From Owenia fusiformis (taxonomy: Eukaryota > Annelida > Polychaeta > Sabellida > Oweniidae), in NCBI GenBank assembly GCA_903813345.2, contig CAIIXF020000004.1, positions 1,220,513-1,280,512 of the forward strand: a stretch of DNA of 60,000 bases, read 5' to 3'. This document shows, piece by piece, positions 1 through 15,607 of the stretch. Position numbers and translations under genes: made by a program. Every line of letters starts with the position of its first letter. The stretch's first letter is position 1. The notes below the pieces were generated by a model. It was not told where the DNA came from. It saw only the letters and a list, made by a program, of their open reading frames with translations, and searched no databases.

Positions 1-3000
1 GTTACCAATGACTACTTACTCAAAGTTCATGTTTTCATATAGATCTAGTTTCAAGGTTATCAATGACCACTTATTCAAAGTTCATGTTTTCATATAGATT
101 CTAGTCTCAAGGTTATCAATGACCACTTACTCCAAGATCATGTTTTCATATAGATTCTAGTTTCAAGTTTATCAATGACCACTTACTCAAAGTTCATGTT
201 TTCATATAGCTTCTAGTTTCAAGGTTATCAATGACCACTTACTCAAAGTTAATGTTTTCATATAGATTCTAGTTTCAAGGTTTTCAATGACCACTTACTC
301 AAAGTTCATGTTTTCATATAGATTCTAGTTTCAAGGTTATCAATGACCACTTACTCAAAGTTCATGTTTTCATATAGATTCTAGTTTCAAGGTTATCAAT
401 GACCACTTACTCAAAGTTAATGTTTTCATATAGATTCTAGTTTCAAGGTTTTCAATGACCACTTACTCAAAGTTCATGTTTTCATATAGATTCTAGTTTC
501 AAGGTTATCAATGACTACTTACTCAAAGTTCATGTTTTCATATAGATCCTAGTTTCAAGGTTATCAAAGACCACTTACTCAAAGTTCATGTTTTAATATA
601 GATTCTAGTTTCAAGGTTATCAATGACCACTTACTCAAAGTTCATGTTTTCATATAAATTCTAGTTTCAAGGTTATCAATGACCACTTACTCAAAGTTAA
701 TGTTTTCATATAGATCCTAGTTTCAAGGTTATCAAAGACCACTTACTCAAAGTTCATGTTTTAATATAGATTCTAGTTTCAAAGTTATCAAAGACCACTT
801 ACTCAAAGTTCATGTTTTAATATAGATTCTAGTTTCAAAGTTATCAATGCCCACTTACTCAAAGTTCATGTTTTCATATAGATTCTAGTTTCAAGGTTTG
901 CAATGACCACTTACTCAAAGTTCATGTTTTCATATAGATTCTAGTTTCAAGGTTATCAATGACCACTTACTCAAAGTTCATATTTTCATAGAGATTCTAG
1001 TTTCAAGGTTATCAATGACCACTTACTCAAAGTTCATGTTTTCATATAGATTCTAGTCTCAAGGTTATCAATGACCACTTACTCCAAGATCATGTTTTCA
1101 TATAGATTCTAGTTTCAAGGTTATCAATGACCACTTACTCAAAGTTCATATTTTCATATAGATTCTAGTTTCAAGGTTATCAATGACCACTTACTCAAAG
1201 TTCATGTTTTCATATAGATTCTAGTCTCAAGGTTATCAATGACCACTTACTCCAAGATCATGTTTTCATATAGATTCTAGTTTCAAGGTTATCAATGACC
1301 ACTTACTCAAAGTTCATGTTTTCATATAGATTCTAGTTTCAAGGTTTTCAATGACCACTTACTCAAAGTTCATGTTTTCATATAGATTCTAGTTTCAAGG
1401 TTATCAATGACCACTTACTCAAAGTTCATGTTTTCATATAGATTCTAGTTTCAAGGTTATCAATGACCACTTACTCAAAGTTCATATTTTCATATAGATT
1501 CTAGTTTCAAGGTTATCAATGACCACTTACTCAAAGTTCATGTTTTCATATAGATTCTAGTTTCAAGGTTATCAATGACCACTTACTCAAAGTTCATGTT
1601 TTCATATAGATTCTAGTTTCAAGGTTATCAATGACCACTTACTCAAAGTTCATGTTTTCATATAGATTCTAGTTTCAAAGTTATCAATGAGCACTTACTC
1701 AAAGTTCATGTTTTCATATATATTCTAGTCTCAAGGTTATCAATGACCACTTACTCAAAGTTCATGTTTTCATATAGATTCTAGTTTCAAGTTTATCAAT
1801 GACCACTTACTCAGAGTTCATGTTTTCATATAGATTCTAGTTTCAAGGTTATCAATGACCACTTACTCAAAGTTCATGTTTTCATATAGATTCTAGTTTC
1901 AAAGCTATCAATGAGCACTTACTCAAAGTTCATGTTTTCATATAGATTCTAGTTTCAAGGTTATCAATGACCACTTACTCAAAGTTCATGTTTTCATATA
2001 GATTCTAGTTTCAAGGTTATCAATGACCACTTACTCAAAGTTCATGTTTTCATATAGATTCTAGTTTCAAGGTTATCAATGACCACTTACTCAAAGTTCA
2101 TGTTTTCATATAGATTCTAGTTTCAAGGTTATCAATGAGCACTTACTCAAAGTTCATGTTTTCATATAGATTCTAGTTTCAAAGCTATCAATGAGCACTT
2201 ACTCAAAGTTCATGTTTTCATATAGATTCTAGTCTCAAGGTTATCAATGACCACTTACTCAAAGTTCATGTTTTCATATAGATCTAGTTTCAAGGTTATC
2301 AATGACCACTTACTCAAAGTTCATGTTTTCATATAGATTCCAGTTTCAAGGTTATCAATGACTACTTACTCAAAGTTCATGTTTTCATATAGATTCTAGT
2401 CTCAAGGTTATCAATGACCACTTACTCCAAGATCATGTTTTCATATAGATTCTAGTTTCAAGTTTATCAATGACCACTTACTCAAAGTTCATGTTTTCAT
2501 ATAGCTTCTAGTTTCAAGGTTATCAATGACTACTTACTCAAAGTTCATGTTTTCATATAGATTCTAGTCTCAAGGTTATCAATGACCACTTACTCCAAGA
2601 TCATGTTTTCATATAGATTCTAGTTTCAAGTTTATCAATGACCACTTACTCAAAGTTCATGTTTTCATATAGCTTCTAGTTTCAAGGTTATCAATGACCA
2701 CTTACTCAAAGTTAATGTTTTCATATAGATTCTAGTTTCAAGGTTTTCAATGACCACTTACTCAAAGTTCATGTTTTCATATAGATTCTAGTTTCAAGGT
2801 TATCAATGACCACTTACTCAAAGTTCATGTTTTCATATAGATTCTAGTTTCAAGGTTATCAATGACCACTTACTCAAAGTTCATGTTTTCATATAGATTC
2901 TAGTTTCAAGGTTATCAATGACCACTTACTCAAAGTTCATGTTTTCATATATATTCTAGTTTCAAGGTTATCAATGACCACTTACTCAAAGTTCATGTTT

Positions 3001-6000
3001 TCATATAGATTCTAGTTTCAAGGTTATCAATGACCACTTACTCAAAGTTCATGTTTTCATATAGATTCTAGTCTCAAGGTTATCAATGACCACTTACTCA
3101 AAGTTCATGTTTTCATATAGATTCTAGTTTCAAGTTTATCAATGACCACTTACTCAAAGTTCATGTTTTCATATAGATTCTAGTTTCAAGGTTTTCAATG
3201 ACCACTTACTCAAAGTTCATGTTTTCATATAGATTCTAGTTTCAAGGTTATCAATGACCACTTACTCAAAGTTCATGTTTTCATATAGATTTTAGTTTCA
3301 AGGTTATCAATGACCACTTACTCTAAGTTCATGTTTTCATATAGATTCTAGTTTCAAGGTTAGCAATGACCACCTACTCAAAGTTCATCTTTTCATATAG
3401 ATTCTAGTTTCAAGGATATCAATATCCACCTACTCAAAGTTCATCTTTTCATATAGATCCTAGTTTCAAGGTTATCAATGACCACTTACTCAAAGTTCAT
3501 GTTTTCATATAGATTCTAGTTTCAAGGTTATCGATGACCACTTACTCAAAGTTCATGTTTTCATATAGATTCTAGTTTCAAGGTTATCAATGAGCACTTA
3601 CTCAAAGTTCATCTTTTCATATAGATTCTAGTTTCAAGGTTATCAATGACCACTTACTCAAAGTTCATGTTTTCATATAGATTCTAGTGTCAAGGTTATC
3701 AATGACCACTTACTCAAAGTTCATGTTTTCATCATATAGATTCTAGTTTCAAGTTTATCAATGACCACTTACTCAAAGTTCATGTTTTCATATAGATTCT
3801 AGTTTCAAGGTTATCAATGACTACTTACTCAAAGTTCATGTTTTCATATAGATTCTAGTTTCAAGGATATCAATGACCACTTACTCAAAGTTCATGTTTT
3901 CATATAGATCTAGTTTCAAGGTTATCAATGACCACTTACTCAAAGTTCATGTTTTCATATAGATTCTAGTTTCAAGGTTATCAATGACTACATACTTAAA
4001 GTTCATGTTTTCATATAGATTCTAGTTTCAAGGTTATCAATGACCACTTACTCAAAGTTCATGTTTTCATATAGATTCTAGTTTCAAGGTTATCAATGAG
4101 CACTTACTCAAAGTTCATGTTTTCATATAGATTCTAGTTTCAAGGTTATTAATGACCACTTACTCAAAGTTCATGTTTTCATATAGATTCTAATTTCAAG
4201 GTTATCAATGACCACTTACTCAAAGTTCATGTTTTCATATAGATTCTAGTTTCAAGGTTATCAATGAGCACTTACTCAAAGTTCATGTTTTCATATAGAT
4301 TCTAGTTTCAAGGTTATCAATGAGCACTTACTCAAAGTTCATGTTTTCATATAGATTCTAGTTTCAAGGTTATCAATGACTACTTACTCAAAGTTCATGT
4401 TTTCATATAGATCCTAGTTTCAAGGTTATCAATGACCACTTACTCAAAGTTCATGTTTTCATATAGATTCTAGTTTCAAGGTTATCAATGAGCACTTACT
4501 CAAAGTTCATGTTTTCATATAGATTCTAGTTTCAAGGTTATTATTGACCACTTACTCAAAGTTCATGTTTTCATATAGATTCTAGTTTCAAGGTTATCAA
4601 TGAGCACTTACTCAAAGTTCATGTTTTCATATAGATTCTAGTCTCAAGGTTATCAATGACCACTTACTCAAAGTTCATGTTTTCATATAGATTCTAGTTT
4701 CAAGGTTATCAATGACCACTTACTCAAAGTTCATGTTTTCATATAGATTCTAGTTTCAAGGTTATCAATGAGCACTTACTCAAAGTTCATGTTTTCATAT
4801 AGATTCTAGTCTCAAGGTTATTATTGACCACTTACTCAAAGTTCATGTTTTCATATAGATTCTAGTTTCAGGGTTATCAATGACCACTTACTCAAAGTTC
4901 ATGTTTTCATATACATCCTAGTTTCAAGGTTATTATTGACCACTTACTCAAAGTTCATGTTTTCATATAGATTCTAGTTTCAGGGTTATCAATGACCACT
5001 TACTCAAAGTTCATGTTTTCATATAGATTCTAGTTTCAAGGTTATCAATGACCACTTACTCAAAGATCATGTTTTCATATAGATTCTAGTTTCAAGGTTA
5101 TCAATGACCACTTACTCAAAGTTCATGTTTTCATATAGATTCTAGTTTCAAGGTTATCAATGACCACTTACTCAAAGTTCATGTTTTCATATAGATTCTA
5201 GTTTCAAGGTTATCAATGACCACTTACTCAGAGTTCATGTTTTCATATAGATTCTAGTTTCAAGGTTATCAATGACTACATACTCAAAGTTCATGTTTTC
5301 ATATAGATTCTAGTTTCAAGGTTATCAATGACCACTTACTCAAAGTTTCAAGGTTATCAATGACTACATACTCAAAGTTCATGTTTTCATATAGATTCTA
5401 GTTTCAAGGTTATCAATGACCACTTACTCAAGGTTCATGTTTATATAGATCCTAATTTCAAGGTTATCAATGACCACTTACTCAAAGTTCATGTTTTCAT
5501 TCTAGTTTCAAGGTTATCAATGACTACATACTTAAAGTTCATGTTTTCATATAACTAGGTTTTCATATAGATTCTAGTTTCAAGGTTATCAATGACCACT
5601 TACTCTAAGTTCATGTTTTCATATAGATTCTAGTTTCAAGGTTATCAATGACCACTTACTCAAAGTTCATGTTTTCATATAGATTCTAGTTTCAAGGTTA
5701 TCAATGACCACTTTCTCAAAGTTCATGTTTTCATATAGATTCTAGTTTCAGGGTTATCAATGACCACTTACTCAAAGATCATGTTTTCATATAGATTCTA
5801 GTTTCAAGGTTATCAATGAGCACTTACTCAAAGTTCATGTTTTCATATAGATTCTAGTTTCAAGGTTATCAATGACCACTTACTCAAAGTTCATGTTTTC
5901 ATATAGATTCTAGTTTCAAGGATATCAATGACTTCTTACTCAAAGTTCATGTTTTCATATAGATTCTAGTTTCAGGGTTATCAATGACCACTTACTCAAA

Positions 6001-9000
6001 GTTTCAAGGTTATCAATGACTACATACTCAAAGTTCATGTTTTCATATAGATTCTAGTTTCAAGGTTATCAATGACCACTTACTCAAGGTTCATGTTTTC
6101 ATATAGATTCTAGTTTCAAGGTTATCAATGACCACTTACTCAAAGTTCATGTTTTCATATAGATCCTAATTTCAAGGTTATCAATGACCACTTACTCAAA
6201 GTTCATGTTTTCATTCTAGTTTCAAGGTTATCAATGACTACATACTTAAAGTTCATGTTTTCATATAGATTCTAGTCTCAAGGTTATCAATGACCACTTA
6301 CTCAAGGTTCATGTTTATATAGATCCTAGTTTCAAGGTTATCAATGACCACTTACTCAAAGTTCATGTTTTCATATAGATTCTTGTTTCAAGGTTATTAA
6401 TGACCACTTACTCAAAGTTCATGTTTTCATATAGATTCTAGTTTCAAGGTTATCAATGACCACTTACTCAAAGTCCATGTTTTCATATAGATTCTAGTTT
6501 CAAGGTTATCAATGACCACTTACTCAAGGTTCATGTTTATATAGATCCTAATTTCAAGGTTATCAATGACCACTTACTCAAAGTTCATGTTTTCATTCTA
6601 GTTTCAAGGTTATCAATGACTACATACTTAAAGTTCATGTTTTCATATAACTAGGTTTTCATATAGATTCTAGTTTCAAGGTTATCAATGACCACTTACT
6701 CTAAGTTCATGTTTTCATATAGATTCTAGTTTCAAGGTTATCAATGACCACTTACTCAAAGTTCATGTTTTCATATAGATTCTAGTTTCAAGGTTATCAA
6801 TGACCACTTTCTCAAAGTTCATGTTTTCATATAGATTCTAGTTTCAGGGTTATCAATGACCACTTACTCAAAGATCATGTTTTCATATAGATTCTAGTTT
6901 CAAGGTTATCAATGAGCACTTACTCAAAGTTCATGTTTTCATATAGATTCTAGTTTCAAGGTTATCAATGACCACTTACTCAAAGTTCATGTTTTCATAT
7001 AGATTCTAGTTTCAAGGATATCAATGACTTCTTACTCAAAGTTCATGTTTTCATATAGATTCTAGTTTCAGGGTTATCAATGACCACTTACTCAAAGTTT
7101 CAAGGTTATCAATGACTACATACTCAAAGTTCATGTTTTCATATAGATTCTAGTTTCAAGGTTATCAATGACCACTTACTCAAGGTTCATGTTTTCATAT
7201 AGATTCTAGTTTCAAGGTTATCAATGACCACTTACTCAAAGTTCATGTTTTCATATAGATCCTAATTTCAAGGTTATCAATGACCACTTACTCAAAGTTC
7301 ATGTTTTCATTCTAGTTTCAAGGTTATCAATGACTACATACTTAAAGTTCATGTTTTCATATAGATTCTAGTCTCAAGGTTATCAATGACCACTTACTCA
7401 AGGTTCATGTTTATATAGATCCTAGTTTCAAGGTTATCAATGACCACTTACTCAAAGTTCATGTTTTCATATAGATTCTTGTTTCAAGGTTATTAATGAC
7501 CACTTACTCAAAGTTCATGTTTTCATATAGATTCTAGTTTCAAGGTTATCAATGACCACTTACTCAAAGTCCATGTTTTCATATAGATTCTAGTTTCAAG
7601 GTCATCAATGACCACTTACTCAAAGTTCATGTTTTCATATAGATTCTAGTTTCAAGGTTATCAATGACCACTTACTCAAAGTTCATGTTTTCATATAGAT
7701 CCTAGTTTCAAGGTTATCAATGACCACTAACTCAAAGTTCATGTTTTCATATAGATTCTAGTTTCAAGGTTATCAATGACCACTTACTCAAAGATCATGT
7801 TTTCATATAGATTCTAGTTTCAAGGTTATCAATGAGCACTTACTCAAAGTTCATGTTTTCATATAGATTCTAGTCTCAAGGTTATCAATGACCACTTACT
7901 CAAAGTTCATGTTTTCATATAGATTCTAGTTTCAAGGTTATCAATGACCACTTACTCAAAGTTCATGTTTTCATATAGATTCTAGTTTCAAGGTTATCAA
8001 TGAGCACTTACTCAAAGTTCATGTTTTCATATAGATTCTAGTCTCAAGGTTATTATTGACCACTTACTCAAAGTTCATGTTTTCATATAGATTCTAGTTT
8101 CAGGGTTATCAATGACCACTTACTCAAAGTTCATGTTTTCATATACATCCTAGTTTCAAGGTTATTATTGACCACTTACTCAAAGTTCATGTTTTCATAT
8201 AGATTCTAGTTTCAGGGTTATCAATGACCACTTACTCAAAGTTCATGTTTTCATATAGATTCTAGTTTCAAGGTTATCAATGACCACTTACTCAAAGATC
8301 ATGTTTTCATATAGATTCTAGTTTCAAGGTTATCAATGACCACTTACTCAAAGTTCATGTTTTCATATAGATTCTAGTTTCAAGGTTATCAATGACCACT
8401 TACTCAAAGTTCATGTTTTCATATAGATTCTAGTTTCAAGGTTATCAATGACCACTTACTCAGAGTTCATGTTTTCATATAGATTCTAGTTTCAAGGTTA
8501 TCAATGACTACATACTCAAAGTTCATGTTTTCATATAGATTCTAGTTTCAAGGTTATCAATGACCACTTACTCAAAGTTTCAAGGTTATCAATGACTACA
8601 TACTCAAAGTTCATGTTTTCATATAGATTCTAGTTTCAAGGTTATCAATGACCACTTACTCAAGGTTCATGTTTATATAGATCCTAATTTCAAGGTTATC
8701 AATGACCACTTACTCAAAGTTCATGTTTTCATTCTAGTTTCAAGGTTATCAATGACTACATACTTAAAGTTCATGTTTTCATATAACTAGGTTTTCATAT
8801 AGATTCTAGTTTCAAGGTTATCAATGACCACTTACTCTAAGTTCATGTTTTCATATAGATTCTAGTTTCAAGGTTATCAATGACCACTTACTCAAAGTTC
8901 ATGTTTTCATATAGATTCTAGTTTCAAGGTTATCAATGACCACTTTCTCAAAGTTCATGTTTTCATATAGATTCTAGTTTCAGGGTTATCAATGACCACT

Positions 9001-12000
9001 TACTCAAAGATCATGTTTTCATATAGATTCTAGTTTCAAGGTTATCAATGAGCACTTACTCAAAGTTCATGTTTTCATATAGATTCTAGTTTCAAGGTTA
9101 TCAATGACCACTTACTCAAAGTTCATGTTTTCATATAGATTCTAGTTTCAAGGATATCAATGACTTCTTACTCAAAGTTCATGTTTTCATATAGATTCTA
9201 GTTTCAGGGTTATCAATGACCACTTACTCAAAGTTTCAAGGTTATCAATGACTACATACTCAAAGTTCATGTTTTCATATAGATTCTAGTTTCAAGGTTA
9301 TCAATGACCACTTACTCAAGGTTCATGTTTTCATATAGATTCTAGTTTCAAGGTTATCAATGACCACTTACTCAAAGTTCATGTTTTCATATAGATCCTA
9401 ATTTCAAGGTTATCAATGACCACTTACTCAAAGTTCATGTTTTCATTCTAGTTTCAAGGTTATCAATGACTACATACTTAAAGTTCATGTTTTCATATAG
9501 ATTCTAGTCTCAAGGTTATCAATGACCACTTACTCAAGGTTCATGTTTATATAGATCCTAGTTTCAAGGTTATCAATGACCACTTACTCAAAGTTCATGT
9601 TTTCATATAGATTCTTGTTTCAAGGTTATTAATGACCACTTACTCAAAGTTCATGTTTTCATATAGATTCTAGTTTCAAGGTTATCAATGACCACTTACT
9701 CAAAGTCCATGTTTTCATATAGATTCTAGTTTCAAGGTCATCAATGACCACTTACTCAAAGTTCATGTTTTCATATAGATTCTAGTTTCAAGGTTATCAA
9801 TGACCACTTACTCAAAGTTCATGTTTTCATATAGATCCTAGTTTCAAGGTTATCAATGACCACTTACTCAAAGTTCATGTTTTCATATAGATTCTAGTTT
9901 CAAGGTTATCAATGACCACTAACTCAAAGTTCATGTTTTCATATAGATTCTAGTTTCAAGGTTATCAATGACCACTTACTCAAAGATCATGTTTTCATAT
10001 AGATTCTAGTTTCAGGGTTATCAATGACCACCTACTCAAAGTTCATGTTTTCATATAGATTCTAGTTTCAAGGTTATCAATGACCACTTACTCAGAGTTC
10101 ATGTTTTCATATAGATTCTAGTTTCAAGGTTATCAATGACTACATACTCAAAGTTCATGTTTTCATATAGATTCTAGTTTCAAGGTTATCAATGACCACT
10201 TACTCAAAGTTTCAAGGTTATCAATGACTACATACTCAAAGTTCATGTTTTCATATAGATTCTAGTTTCAAGGTTATCAATGACCACTTACTCAAGGTTC
10301 ATGTTTATATAGATCCTAATTTCAAGGTTATCAATGACCACTTACTCAAAGTTCATGTTTTCATTCTAGTTTCAAGGTTATCAATGACTACATACTTAAA
10401 GTTCATGTTTTCATATAACTAGGTTTTCATATAGATTCTAGTTTCAAGGTTATCAATGACCACTTACTCTAAGTTCATGTTTTCATATAGATTCTAGTTT
10501 CAAGGTTATCAATGACCACTTACTCAAAGTTCATGTTTTCATATAGATTCTAGTTTCAAGGTTATCAATGACCACTTACTCAAAGTTCATGTTTTCATAT
10601 AGATTCTAGTTTCAGGGTTATCAATGACCACTTACTCAAAGATCATGTTTTCATATAGATTCTAGTTTCAAGGTTATCAATGAGCACTTACTCAAAGTTC
10701 ATGTTTTCATATAGATTCTAGTTTCAAGGTTATCAATGACCACTTACTCAAAGTTCATGTTTTCATATAGATTCTAGTTTCAAGGTTATCAATGACCACT
10801 TACTCAAAGTTCATGTTTTCATATAGATTCTAGTTTCAGGGTTATCAATGACCACTTACTCAAAGTTCATGTTTTCATATAGATTCTAGTTTCAAGGTTA
10901 TCAATGACCACTTACTCAAAGTTCATGTTTTCATATAGATTCTAGTTTCAAGGTTATCAATGACCACTTACTCAAAGTTCATGTTTTCATATAGATTCTA
11001 GTTTCAAGGTTATCAATGACCACTTACTCAAAGATCATGTTTTCATATAGATTCTAGTTTCAAGGTTATCAATGAGCACTTACTCAAAGTTCATGTTTTC
11101 ATATAGATTCCAGTTTCAGGGTTATCAATGACTACTTACTCAAAGTTCATGTTTTCATATAGATCCTAGTCTCAAGGTTATCAATGACCACTTACTCAAA
11201 GTTCATGTTTTCATATACATCCTAGTTTCAAGGTTATCAATGACCACTTACTCAAAGTTCATGTTTTCATATAGATTCTAGTTTCAGGGTTATCAATGAC
11301 CACTTACTCAAAGTTCATGTTTTCATATAGATTCTAGTTTCAAGGTTATCAATGACCACTTACTCAAAGTTCATGTTTTCATATAGATTCTAGTTTCAAG
11401 GTTATCAATGACCACTTACTCAAAGTTCATGTTTTCATATAGATTCTAGTTTCAAGGTTATCAATGACTACTTACTCAAAGTTCATCTTTTCATATAGAT
11501 TCTAGTTTCAAGGTTATCAATGACCACTTACTCAAAGTTCATGTTTTCATATAGATTCTAGTTTCAAGGTTATCAATGACCACTTACTCAAAGTTCATGT
11601 TTTCATATAGATTCTAGTTTCAGGGTTATCAATGACCACTTACTCAAAGTTCATGTTTTCATATAGATTCTAGTTTCAAGGATATCAATGACCACCTACT
11701 CAAAGTTCATGTTTTCATATAGATTCTAGTTTCAAGGTTATCAATGACCACTTACTCAAAGTTCATGTTTTCATATAGATTCTAGTTTCAAGGTTATCAA
11801 TGAGCACTTACTCAAAGTTCATGTTTTCATATAGATTCTAGTTTCAAGGTTATCAATGACTACTTACTCAAAGTTCATGTTTTTATATAGATTCTAGTTT
11901 CAAGGTTATCAATGAGCACTTACTCAAAGTTCATGTTTTCATATAGATTCTAGTTTCAAGGTTATCAATGACCACTTACTCAAAGTTCATCTTTTCATAT

Positions 12001-15000
12001 AGATTCTAGTTTCAAGGTTATCAATGACCACTTACTCAAAGTTCATGTTTTCATATAGATTCTAGTTTCAGGGTTATCAGTGACCACTTACTCAAAGTTC
12101 ATGCTTTCATATAGATTCTAGTTTCAAGGTTATCAATGAGCACTTACTCAAAGTTCATGTTTTCATATAGATCCTAGTTTCAAGGTTATCAATGACCACT
12201 TACTCAAAGTTCATGTTTTCATATAGATTCTAGTTTCAAGGTTATCAATGACCACTTACTCAAAGTTCATGTTTTCATATAGATTCTAGTTTCAAGGTTA
12301 TCAATGACCACTTACTCAAAGTTCATGTTTTCATATAGATTCTAGTTTCAGGGTTATCAATGACCACTTACTCAAAGTTCATGTTTTCATATAGATTCTA
12401 GTTTCAAGGTTATCAATGACCACTTACTCAAAGTTCATGTTTTCATATAGATTCTAGTTTCAGGGTTATCAATGACCACTTACTCAAAGTTCATGTTTTC
12501 ATATAGATTCTAGTTTCAAGGTTATCAATGACCACTTACTCAAAGTTCATATTTTCATATACATCCTAGTTTCAAGGTTATCAATGAGCACTTACTCAAA
12601 GTTCATGTTTTCATATAGATTCTAGTTTCAGGGTTATCAATGACTACTTACTCAAAGTTCATGTTTTCATATAGATTCTAGTTTCAAGGTTATCAATGAG
12701 CACTTACTCAAAGTTCATGTTTTCATATAGATTCCAGTTTCAAGGTTATCAATGACTACTTACTCAAAGTTCATGTTTTCATATAGATTCTAGTCTCAAG
12801 GTTATCAATGACCACTTACTCAAAGTTCATGTTTTCATATAGATTCTAGTTTCAGGGTTATCAATGACCACTTACTCAAAGTTCATATTTTCATATAGAT
12901 CCTAGTTTCAAGGTTTTCAATGACCACTTACTCAAAGTTCATGTTTTCATATAGATTCTAGTTTCAAGGTTATCAATGACCACTTACTCAAAGATCATGT
13001 TTTCATATAGATTCTATTTTCAAGGTTATCAATGACCACTTACTCAGAGTTCATGTTTTCATATAGATTCTAGTTTCAAGGTTATCAATGACCACTTACT
13101 CTAAGTTCATGTTTTCATATAGATTCTAGTTTCAAGGTTATCAATGACTACTTACTCAAAGTTCATGTTTTCATATAGATTCTATTTTCAAGGTTATCAA
13201 TGACCACTTACTCAAAGTTCATGTTTTCATATAGATTCTAGTTTCAAGGTTATCAATGACCACTTACTCAAAGTTCATGTTTTCATATAGATTCTAGTTT
13301 CAAGGATATCAATGACCACTTACTCAAAGTTCATGTTTTCATATAGATTCTAGTCTCAAAGCTATCAATGAGCACTTACTCAAAGTTCATGTTTTCATAT
13401 AGATTCTAGTTTCAAGGATATCAATGACCACTTACTCAAAGTTCATGTTTTCATATAGATTCTAGTCTCAAGGTTATCAATGACTACTTACTCAAAGTTC
13501 ATGTTTTCATATAGATTCTAGTTTCAGGGTTATCAATGACCACTTACTCAAAGATCATGTTTTCATATAGATTCTAGTTTCAAGGTTATCAATGAGCACT
13601 TACTCAAAGTTCATGTTTTCATATAGATTCTAGTTTCAAGGTTATCAATGACTACATACTTAAAGTTCATGTTTTCATATAACTAGGTTTTCATATAGAT
13701 TCTAGTTTCAAGGTTATCAATGACCACTTACTCAAAGTTCATGTTTTCATATAGATTCTAGTTTCAGGGTTATCAATGACCACTTACTCAAAGTTCATGT
13801 TTTCATATAGATTCTAGTTTCAAGGTTATCAATGAGCACTTACTCAAAGTTCATGTTTTCATATAGATTCCAGTTTCAAGGTTATCAATGACTACTTACT
13901 CAAAGTTCATGTTTTCATATAGATTCTAGTCTCAAGGTTATCAATGACTACTTACTCAAAGTTCATGTTTTCATATAGATTCCAGTTTCAAGGTTATCAA
14001 TGAGCACTTACTCAAAGTTCATGTTTTCATATAGATTCCAGTTTCAAGGTTATCAATGACTACTTACTCAAAGTTCATGTTTTCATATAGATTCTAGTTT
14101 CAAGGTTTTCAATGACCACTTACTCAAAGTTCATGTTTTCATATAGATTCTAGTTTCAAGGTTTTCAATGACCACTTACTCATGTTTTCATATAGATTCT
14201 AGTTTCAGGGTTATCAATGACCACTTACTCAAAGTTCATGTTTTCATATAGATTCTAGTTTCAGGGTTATCAATGACCACTTACTCAAAGTTCATGTTTT
14301 CATATAGATTCTAGTTTCAAGGTTATCAATGACCACTTACTCAAAGTTCATGTTTTCATATAGATTCTAGTTTCAAGGTTATCAATGAGCACTTACTCAA
14401 AGTTCATGTTTTCATATAGATTCTAGTCTCAAGGTTATCAATGACCACTTACTCAAAGTTCATGTTTTCATATAGATTCTAGTTTCAGGGTTATCAATGA
14501 CCACTTACTCAAAGTTCATGTTTTCATATAGATTCTAGTTTCAATGTTATCAATGACCACTTACTCAAAGTTCATGTTTTCATATAGATTCTAGTTTCAG
14601 GGTTATCAATGACCACTTACTCAAAGTTCATGTTTTCATATAGATCCTAGTTTCGAGGTTTTCAATGACCACTTACTCAAAGTTCATGTTTTCATATAGA
14701 TTCTAGTTTCAAGGTTATCAATGACCACTTACTCAAAGTTCATGTTTTCATATAGATTCTAGTTTCAAGGTTATCAATGACCACTTACTCAAAGTTCATG
14801 TTTTCATATAGATTCTATTTTCAAGGTTATCAATGACCACTTACTCAAAGTTCATGTTTTCATATAGATTCTAGTCTCAAGGTTATCAATGACTACTTAC
14901 TCAAAGTTCATGTTTTCATATAGATTCTAGTTTCAAGGTTATCAATGACCACTTACTCAAAGTTCATGTTTTCATATAGATTCTAGTTTCAAGGTTATCA

Positions 15001-15607
15001 ATGAGCACTTACTCAAAGTTCATGTTTTCATATAGATTCTAGTTTCAAGGTTATCAATGACCACTTACTCAAAGTTCATGTTTTCATATAGATTCTAGTT
15101 TCAAGGTTATCAATGAGCACTTACTCAAAGTTCATGTTTTCATATAGATTCTAGTTTCAAGGTTATCAATGACCACTTACTCAAAGTTCATGTTTTCATA
15201 TAGATTCTAGTTTCAAGGTTATCAATGACCACTTACTCAAAGTTCATGTTTTCATATAGATTCTAGTTTCAAGGTTATCAATGACCACTTACTCAAAGTT
15301 CATGTTTTCATATAGATTCTAGTTTCAAGGTTATCAATGACCACTTACTCAAAGTTCATGTTTTCATATAGATTCTATTTTCAAGGTTATCAATGACCAC
15401 TTACTCAAAGTTCATGTTTTCATATAGATTCTATTTTCAAGGTTATCAATGACCACTTACTCAAAGTTCATGTTTTCATATAGATTCTAGTTTCAAGGTT
15501 ATCAATGAGCACTTACTCAAAGTTCATGTTTTCATATAGATTCTAGTTTCAAGGTTATCAATGACTACTTACTCAAAGTTCATGTTTTCATATAGATTCT
15601 AGTTTCA
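1..15607. repeat. 56-bp satellite array, about 280 copies
   Basis: The whole stretch is head-to-tail copies of one AT-rich unit of about 56 bp, recognisable by TCAATGACCACTTACTCAAA followed by TTCATGTTTTCATATAGATT. Copies differ by a few substitutions (GACC/GAGC/GACT, GTTTC/GTCTC, GGTTAT/GGTTTT) and by small deletions. The array ends abruptly near 15607, where unique sequence begins; the left end is outside the window. There is no long open frame. Read on the minus strand, which is the sense strand of the DOCK gene, nearly every unit contains GTAAGT, the intronic half of a 5' splice site. Because DOCK coding exons stop at 16487 with the gene incomplete, the array most likely sits in a DOCK intron. 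Confidence 0.97.
5275..10440. repeat. higher-order duplications inside the 56-bp satellite
   Basis: Rare variant units recur in the same order at fixed offsets. A short unit with AACTAGGTTTTCATATAG occurs near 5553, 6648, 8783 and 10416, and again near 13680. A deleted unit with GGTTCATGTTTATATAGATC occurs near 5430, 6525, 8660 and 10293. The AAGGTCATCAATG variant occurs near 7601 and 9736. Spacings of about 1,095, 2,135 and 1,633 bp therefore mark nested block duplications laid over the 56-bp periodicity. Confidence 0.8.

Noticed and set aside
1-15607. Possible CRISPR array
   Set aside because: The units are contiguous with no unique spacers, and the window is animal DNA. It is a satellite.
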